Source of the DNA: Nocardioides sp. LHD-245
GTDB lineage: Bacteria; Actinomycetota; Actinomycetes; Propionibacteriales; Nocardioidaceae
DNA length: 64,000 nt
NCBI RefSeq assembly: GCF_030929495.1
Contig: NZ_JAVFWN010000003.1
Span: 186,001 to 250,000, forward strand
Direction of reading: 5' to 3'
The notes beneath the pieces were generated by a model. That model did not search any database. It saw only the letters and a list, made by a program, of their open reading frames with translations, and was not told the origin of the DNA. Positions 57,301 to 64,000 of the stretch are shown here, in pieces; positions within the stretch are counted from its first letter, which is position 1; every line of letters starts with the position of its first letter. The translations under genes and the position numbers were made by a program.

Positions 57301-58070
57301 GCGGCCTCGAGCAGCTCGTCGTCGTCCTGGCCGGTCTCGGTGCCGGCGTGCTGAGCACCACCGTCGGCGTCGCGTCGCTGCTGAGCTTCCCGGTGCTGCT
57401 GGCGGTCGGGCTGCCGCCGGTCGTCGCGAACGTGAGCAACACGATCGGGCTGGTGCCCTCGGGTGTCGGCGGTGGCATCGGCTACCGCGAGGAGCTGCGC
57501 GTCCATCCGCGGATCACCGCGGCCGTCATGGTGCTGACCGGCATGGGCGGCGCGGCCGGCGCGGCGCTGCTGCTGGCCCTGCCGCCCGGCGTCTTCGAGG
57601 CCGTCGTGCCCTGGCTGATCCTCGGCACCTGCCTCCTGGTCGGCGTCCAGCCGCGGCTCTCCGCCTGGCTGGCGGCCCAGCGGGGCCGGGGCGGCCGCGA
57701 GGTGCACCCGCGGCTGCGGCTCTCGGCCATGGCGACCGGCTTCGTCCTGCTGACCGGCGTCTACGGCGGCTACTTCGGGGCCGGGGCCGGCGTGATGATG
57801 ATCGCGACCCTCGCGCTCTCGCTCGACATCGACCTGCGCGTGATCGCCGGCATCCGCACGATCGCCCTGCTGGCGTCGAACCTCGTGGCCGCGCTCGTGT
57901 TCGTCGTCGTCGCCGAGGTGGACTGGCTCGCCGTGGCGCTGCTGTCGGTGAGCTCGATCGTCGGCGGCTATGTCGGCGCCCGGATCGCCCGACGCCTTCC
58001 GGCGGCGGTGCTGCGGATGCTCGTGGTCGTGGCCGGCGTGAGCGCGTCGACGGTGATGCTCGTCGGCTGA
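57297..58070 (+). CDS. TauE/SafE family permease
   Basis: This 257-residue membrane protein of the TauE/SafE group has LAGLGAGVLSTTVGVASLLSFPVLLAVGLPPVVANVSN in the first repeat and GVYGGYFGAGAGVMMIATLALS in the second. About eight hydrophobic segments are present, with a positively charged inter-repeat loop. The family exports sulfite, sulfoacetate or other anions. It has a palindromic operator shared with the MatC-type carrier, so the two are probably co-regulated by the intervening GntR protein. Confidence 0.85.
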   Translation: MSGLEQLVVVLAGLGAGVLSTTVGVASLLSFPVLLAVGLPPVVANVSNTIGLVPSGVGGGIGYREELRVHPRITAAVMVLTGMGGAAGAALLLALPPGVFEAVVPWLILGTCLLVGVQPRLSAWLAAQRGRGGREVHPRLRLSAMATGFVLLTGVYGGYFGAGAGVMMIATLALSLDIDLRVIAGIRTIALLASNLVAALVFVVVAEVDWLAVALLSVSSIVGGYVGARIARRLPAAVLRMLVVVAGVSASTVMLVG

Positions 58071-58178
58071 GTGGCACCGCGCCGGGCCGCGCAGGTCGTG
58101 CGCTCCGGGTGCCTCGGAAATCTGCTCCCCGGCCTCGGGAACAACCCGGCGGATCGGCCCGTTGCAGCCTGTGTCAGA

Positions 58179-58199
58179 CTTGAGTCCATCCGGCTCAAC
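58179..58199 (+). promoter_or_regulatory. HAIR-type heat-shock operator (HspR site)
   Basis: CTTGAGT, seven bases, then GCTCAAC fits the actinobacterial HspR-binding HAIR consensus CTTGAGT-N7-ACTCAAG with a near-symmetric right half. It lies 41 bases before the dnaK ATG. The operon's last gene encodes HspR, giving classic negative feedback in which DnaK acts as co-repressor. Confidence 0.85.
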
Positions 58200-58240
58200 T
58201 AACTTGCATCACCATCTTCACGCACGGAGGAGAAACACAC

Positions 58241-60096
<1,856 letters not shown>

Positions 60097-60100
<4 letters not shown>

Positions 60101-60687
60101 CCGAGGAGAACCTCAACCCGGAGGAGGGGGAGCTGCAGGAGACTGCGGCTCCCTCGCCCGAGGGCCAGGAGGCCGAGCCGGTCGAGGCGGCCGCCACCGA
60201 GGGCGCCGACGGGACCGGCCAGGCCGACGAGGTGACGCCCGAGGCCGACGAGCTGACTGTCACCCGGATGGAGCTGGAGGAGCGCACCCTCGACCTGCAG
60301 CGGCTGCAGGCGGAGTTCCTCAACTACAAGCGCCGGGTCGACCGTGACCGCGAGCTGCTGCGGGAGAACGCGACGTACGCCGCGCTCACGCCGATCATCG
60401 ACGTCCTCGACACGATCGACCGGGCCCGCGAGCACGCTCCGCTCGAGGACGGCTTCAAGGCCACGGCCGATCAGCTGGAGCGCGTGGTCGCCGGCCTGGG
60501 CCTGACGAAGTTCGGCGAGGTCGGCGACGCGTTCGACCCGACGATCCACGAGGCGCTCTCGCACATCGGCACCGACACCGAGGTCGAGGTGACCACGTGC
60601 AAGGTGATCGCGAAGGCCGGCTACAAGATGGGTGACCGGGTGGTGCGCGCCGCGCAGGTGCTGGTGGTCGACCCGGCGGAAGGCTGA
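60097..60687 (+). CDS. grpE: GrpE nucleotide exchange factor
   Basis: This 196-residue GrpE has an acidic disordered N-terminus (1-55), a long coiled coil ([21 protein letters not shown]) and a C-terminal beta domain with [20 protein letters not shown] and the VVDPAEG end. As a dimer it releases ADP from DnaK. GTG start overlaps the dnaK stop by four bases, so translation is coupled. The order dnaK-grpE-dnaJ-hspR is typical of actinobacteria. Confidence 0.97.
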
Positions 60688-60706
60688 CGACGGGAGGTGG
60701 TACGAG

Positions 60707-61930
60707 ATGAGTGACGACGGGATCCGGTCCGACTGGGCGAACAAGGACTTCTACCAGGAGCTCGGCGTCGCGAAGTCGGCGACGCAGGACGAGATCAAGA
60801 AGGCCTACCGCAAGCTCGCGCGCGCCAACCACCCCGACTCGCACCCCGGCGACACCGCCAAGCACGACAGGTTCAAGGCGGTGGCCGAGGCGTACGACGT
60901 CATCGGCGATGCCGACAAGCGCAAGAAGTACGACCAGGCCCGCGAGCTGTTCGGCCGCGGCGGGTTCCCCGCCGGGGCCGGCTTCGGGGGCGCCGGCGGC
61001 TTCGGTGGCGGCGTCAACGTCGAGGACCTGCTGCGCGACCGGGCGGGCGGTGGCGGGGGTGGCTTCGGTGACCTGTTCGGCGACCTCTTCGGAGGCGGCC
61101 GGGGCCGGGCCCGTGCTCCGCGCGCCACCCGGGGCGCGGACCTGGAGACGACCGCGACCATCGGCTTCACCGAGGCGCTCGACGGCGCCACGGTGTCGCT
61201 GCGGGTCAGCTCCGACGGTGCCTGTGCGACCTGTCACGGCACGGGCGGCAAGCCCGGCACCCAGCCGCACGTCTGCCCGACGTGCGAGGGCAGCGGGTTC
61301 GTCACCGCGTCGGTCGGCGGCGCGTTCTCCATGAACGAGACCTGCCCGACGTGCGGTGGGCGCCAGCTCGTCTACGACGACCCGTGCCCCACCTGCCACG
61401 GCTCGGGCCTGGGCCGCAACACCCGGACCATCCAGGCGAAGATCCCGGCCGGGGTGAAGGACGGGCAGCGGATCCGGCTGCGCGGCAAGGGCGTACCGGG
61501 CGAGAACGGCGGCCCGGCCGGTGATCTCTACGTGACGGTGAAGGTCACGGGCCACCGCGTGTTCGGCCGCAAGGGGGAGCACCTCACCATCGACGTACCG
61601 GTCTCCTTCGCCGAGCTCGCCCTCGGTGCCGAGATCAGGATCCCCACGCTCGGCGGCACGCCGGTGACCCTCAAGGTCCCCGCCGGCACCCCCGACGGGC
61701 GCACCTTCCGGGTGCGCGGCAAGGGGGCGGCCAAGGCCGACGGCTCGCGCGGCGACCTGCTGGCGACGGTCGAGGTGCAGGTGCCGAGCAGCCTCGGGGC
61801 CGACGCCAAGGAGGCCCTGGAGGCCTACGCGGCCGCGACCGCCGACACCCGGCTGCGCTCGGGCCTGTTCGCCGACGGTGCCGAAGGGGCCGGCGGGGAG
61901 CGCGGCGACCGACGGCAGGACGTGAGCTGA
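60707..61930 (+). CDS. dnaJ: Co-chaperone DnaJ (DnaJ1)
   Basis: This 407-residue DnaJ has a J domain with the HPD motif in ARANHPDSHPGD, a Gly/Phe-rich linker and four CxxCxGxG-type zinc repeats (CATCHGTG, CPTCEGSG, CPTCGGRQ, CPTCHGSG; the third is degenerate). A substrate-binding C-terminal domain follows. It stimulates DnaK ATPase and delivers substrates. A GGGAGGTGG tract lies nine bases before the ATG. The stop overlaps the hspR ATG. Confidence 0.96.
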   Translation: MSDDGIRSDWANKDFYQELGVAKSATQDEIKKAYRKLARANHPDSHPGDTAKHDRFKAVAEAYDVIGDADKRKKYDQARELFGRGGFPAGAGFGGAGGFGGGVNVEDLLRDRAGGGGGGFGDLFGDLFGGGRGRARAPRATRGADLETTATIGFTEALDGATVSLRVSSDGACATCHGTGGKPGTQPHVCPTCEGSGFVTASVGGAFSMNETCPTCGGRQLVYDDPCPTCHGSGLGRNTRTIQAKIPAGVKDGQRIRLRGKGVPGENGGPAGDLYVTVKVTGHRVFGRKGEHLTIDVPVSFAELALGAEIRIPTLGGTPVTLKVPAGTPDGRTFRVRGKGAAKADGSRGDLLATVEVQVPSSLGADAKEALEAYAAATADTRLRSGLFADGAEGAGGERGDRRQDVS

Positions 61931-62379
61931 TGGTGGGCCGCGACGCCTCCGGCCGTCCGGGGCCCCTCGGCCCTCCGGGCGAGGAGGAGGCGGTGTACGT
62001 CATCAGCGTCGCGGCCCAGCTCAGCGGCCTGCACCCCCAGACGCTGCGGACCTACGAACGGGTCGGGCTGATCACGCCGGGGCGCACCGGTGGCGGTGGC
62101 CGGCGCTACTCCTACCGCGACATCGAGCGGCTGCGCGAGATCGCGCAGCTCACCGCGTCCGGGATCGGCATCGAGGGCGTCAAGCGGATCCTCGACCTCG
62201 AGAACGCCGTCACCGCGTTGCGGGTCCGCAACGCCGAGCTCGTCGCCGAGCTCGAGGCGGCCCGCGAGGCGCTCCGGCAGGCGGCCGCGGCGCGCCCTGC
62301 GGTCCCGCGGTCGAACCTGCCCGCGCTGCCGAGCGCCACCGTCGGCCAGTCCGTGGTGGTCTGGCGCCGCAACCCCTGA
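61930..62379 (+). CDS. hspR: Heat-shock repressor HspR (MerR family)
   Basis: This 149-residue MerR-type repressor has an N-terminal helix-turn-helix with VYVISVAAQLSGLHPQTLRTYERVGLITPGRTGGGGRRYS, the HspR hallmark. A coiled coil follows (ENAVTALRVRNAELVAELEAA). It represses the dnaK operon through HAIR elements with DnaK as partner. ATG 61930 adds a Gly/Pro-rich 21-residue extension; a GTG at 61995 (VYVISVAAQ) is an alternative start. The ATG overlaps the dnaJ stop by one base. Confidence 0.95.
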   Translation: MVGRDASGRPGPLGPPGEEEAVYVISVAAQLSGLHPQTLRTYERVGLITPGRTGGGGRRYSYRDIERLREIAQLTASGIGIEGVKRILDLENAVTALRVRNAELVAELEAAREALRQAAAARPAVPRSNLPALPSATVGQSVVVWRRNP

Positions 62380-62412
62380 CCTGTCGGAGTCGCGGCGCCT
62401 CGACCGGTCACC

Positions 62413-64000
62413 TCATTCCACCCTCACCCGGTAGCGCTTCGACCGGTCTCCGGCCCGGACGGTGATCGTCACCACGCCGGGGGAGGTCGCGAGGATGCGG
62501 CCCGCTGCGTCGACATCGGCGACGCCGGGCCTCGAGGAGCGGTAGGTCACCGTGACGCCGGTCGCCTTCGCCGAGCGGTATCTCCCGGTGATGAAGACCG
62601 ACTGACCGACCTGCATCCTCCGGGGTACGACGGCCCGGACCTTGGTGACCTTCGCCTTCGGCTTCGACGTGACGACTCGCGCCGTGATGCTCGTCGACAG
62701 ACGCTGCCCGGACGCGTCCGTCCCCACCGTGGTCGCGGTGATCGTCGCCTTCCCCGCCCGCTTCGCCCTCACCACGCCGGTGGAGCTCACCGTCGCCACC
62801 TTCGGGTCGGATGACGTCCACACGACCGCGCCGGCGTAGGCCGGATGCACGTCCGCGTAGTAGACGGCCTCCGCCAACCGCAGGGCGTCGCCCCGGACCA
62901 GTCGCAGCTGCCTCTGGTTCAGCTTGACCGACGACACGACCGCGGCTGAGCCTCCCGTGGCCGCTGCCGGCACGGGCGTCAGGCCCGTGACGGCCGAGGT
63001 CAGCTCCTGGACGGCGCCGTCGATCTGGGACTGCGTCGCCGACGGGTCCGCCAGGACCGCGGCGGCGTCGGCCAGCTCGTCCTGCAGAGTGGCCCATGAC
63101 GCCTCGGTGAAGGTGCGGTTCGCGTTCGACAGCTCCTTCGCCGCGGTGTAGACGTGGCGCAGGACCGTGCGGTCGCTCGTCGCGGGCCGCACCGTCAGAC
63201 CGCCCAGCGCCGCCTGGAGACTGCCGGAAGCGCTGTCCAGCTGCTCCTGGGTCTTGTCGGCCCGATCCTGGTGGACGGCCTGCGCCATGGCCAGGGCGTC
63301 GCGCAGCGCGTCGGCGGACGCGTCGGTGAAGCCGTCCAACGAGCCCTCCAACGCCTCGGCAGCGCCGATCAACGTCGCCAGCGCCGTCGGATCGCCCCGC
63401 CTCTCCAGGGCCTCGACGGCCGCGTTCACCGCCTCGGTCGCGGCATCGACCTCCTCCTGGCTGGAGTCCGCGTCGTCGTAGACGGCCTGGGCGCCCGCGT
63501 CACCCTCGACGACGCCGGTCAGCGCGGCCCACGACGAGGTCGTGTACTCGTCGGGATCGAGGGCCGAGCGCTCGAGCAACGCGAGCTCCAGGGCGGACCT
63601 GTCGACGGCGGCCACCACGTAGGAGAGCGTCCCGGTCGCCCGGTTGCCGGCGTTGTCCACGACCGTCTGGGTGATGGTGTGCTGGCCGACGGCCCTCGAG
63701 TATCCCGTCTGCTGGCACGAGGCGACGCCGGAGGTGGCGTCGGTGCCCAGGCATGCCGGCTCGTCCGGGACGTCCTCCGGCCGGAGCGGCCCGGCCGGCC
63801 ACGGGCCGAACGCCGGCACCGGTGCGGTGGTGTCGATCCGCACGCTCAGCTCCTTCTCCTCGGAGCTGTTGGCCGAGGCGTCCGAGGCGGCGTACCGCAG
63901 CACGTGGGTGCCGTCGGCGCCGACCACGACCGGTCCCGCGTACGGCGTGGGTGGTCCGTCGTCCAGCGCCACGGTGACGGACGGCGACGGATCGACGTCG
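62413..64000 (-). CDS. Surface/secreted protein with FIVAR-like and Ig-like (Big2) domains, C-terminal part
   Basis: The gene continues beyond the window; the last 528 codons are seen. An Ig-like HYR/OmpL47-type segment (SVRIDTTAPVPAFGPWPAGP) is followed by repeated FIVAR-like helical modules (each with a Tyr/Phe-T-xxSW-xAL start, such as YTTSSWAALTGVV and FTEASWATLQDEL). Two Big2-type bacterial Ig domains close it (VVWTSSDPKVATVSSTGVVRA and VTYRSSRPGVADVDAAGRIL). Such tails anchor or space carbohydrate-active enzymes and adhesins at the cell surface. No sortase or S-layer anchor is visible at the C-terminus. Confidence 0.8.
   Translation of the reverse strand, partial: DVDPSPSVTVALDDGPPTPYAGPVVVGADGTHVLRYAASDASANSSEEKELSVRIDTTAPVPAFGPWPAGPLRPEDVPDEPACLGTDATSGVASCQQTGYSRAVGQHTITQTVVDNAGNRATGTLSYVVAAVDRSALELALLERSALDPDEYTTSSWAALTGVVEGDAGAQAVYDDADSSQEEVDAATEAVNAAVEALERRGDPTALATLIGAAEALEGSLDGFTDASADALRDALAMAQAVHQDRADKTQEQLDSASGSLQAALGGLTVRPATSDRTVLRHVYTAAKELSNANRTFTEASWATLQDELADAAAVLADPSATQSQIDGAVQELTSAVTGLTPVPAAATGGSAAVVSSVKLNQRQLRLVRGDALRLAEAVYYADVHPAYAGAVVWTSSDPKVATVSSTGVVRAKRAGKATITATTVGTDASGQRLSTSITARVVTSKPKAKVTKVRAVVPRRMQVGQSVFITGRYRSAKATGVTVTYRSSRPGVADVDAAGRILATSPGVVTITVRAGDRSKRYRVRVE

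Noticed and set aside
62400-62445. Repeated GACCGGTC at the hspR/surface-protein junction
   Set aside because: Two short palindromes 36 bases apart, one within the coding sequence of the surface protein; too weak to call a terminator or operator.

Overview
The window is very GC-rich, densely coded actinobacterial chromosome. Genes mostly overlap by 1-4 bases (ATGA, GTGA, TGATG) and GTG starts are frequent. The dnaK-grpE-dnaJ-hspR heat-shock operon with a HAIR operator, several F420-type enzymes, KstR-like operators and class II-type PHA genes all point to Actinomycetota. Base composition and gene content resemble Nocardioides or a close relative; that genus-level call is an inference. I saw no tRNA, rRNA, CRISPR array, insertion sequence or phage gene, and no gap over 300 bases lacks a gene.

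Bases 1-24364 form one plus-strand catabolic cluster. It starts with a branched-chain-type ABC importer (a substrate-binding protein cut by the window edge, then two permeases and two ATPases). Next come a mercaptopyruvate-type sulfurtransferase, a RidA protein, a four-gene xanthine-dehydrogenase-family molybdenum hydroxylase, a persulfide dioxygenase-rhodanese fusion and a TauE exporter. A second transcription unit holds an M20 hydrolase, a split B12-dependent acyl-CoA mutase, a CaiB-type CoA-transferase, a second M20 hydrolase, an LLM flavin/F420 oxidoreductase and an M29/NicX-like metalloenzyme. A FadR-type GntR regulator follows, then an aldehyde dehydrogenase, a zinc alcohol dehydrogenase, an amidohydrolase and an unrecognised small protein. 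ATCTC/GAGAT operator-like sites occur before the first M20 gene and the regulator, with a weaker match before the aldehyde dehydrogenase. The set looks like a regulon for a nitrogen- and probably sulfur-containing substrate, perhaps a heterocycle. The substrate cannot be read from the sequence, and I regard this as the best candidate for an undescribed system.

Bases 24365-41653 carry lipid, storage and housekeeping modules. They are an acyl-CoA desaturase with its ferredoxin-reductase partner and a PucR regulator; two tandem CitE-like lyases; DUF1992 and DUF1918 proteins; PHA synthase and depolymerase with a second divergent PucR regulator; an ArsB/NhaD-type transporter with an RCK_C-like partner; a NarL-type two-component system; an ABC exporter; and a nitroreductase.

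Bases 41762-54399 begin with a 50-residue ORF, a large LuxR-type ATPase regulator and a cytochrome P450. They continue with a sulfotransferase-SDR pair, an aldo/keto reductase, and a DUF1214-LLM pair divergent from a Ddn-like and an NTF2-like gene. Two 14-base palindromes matching the KstR steroid-repressor consensus sit at the SDR and LLM promoters, suggesting a steroid or isoprenoid regulon. A 110-bp tandem duplication lies at 47449-47691.

Bases 54416-64000 hold a HAD-like protein, a MatC-type carrier with a divergent GntR regulator and a TauE-family gene that share one palindromic operator, the heat-shock operon, and the 3' part of a surface protein with FIVAR-like and Ig-like domains. Several convergent gene ends carry long, nearly perfect hairpins of mutually unrelated sequence, probably bidirectional terminators.
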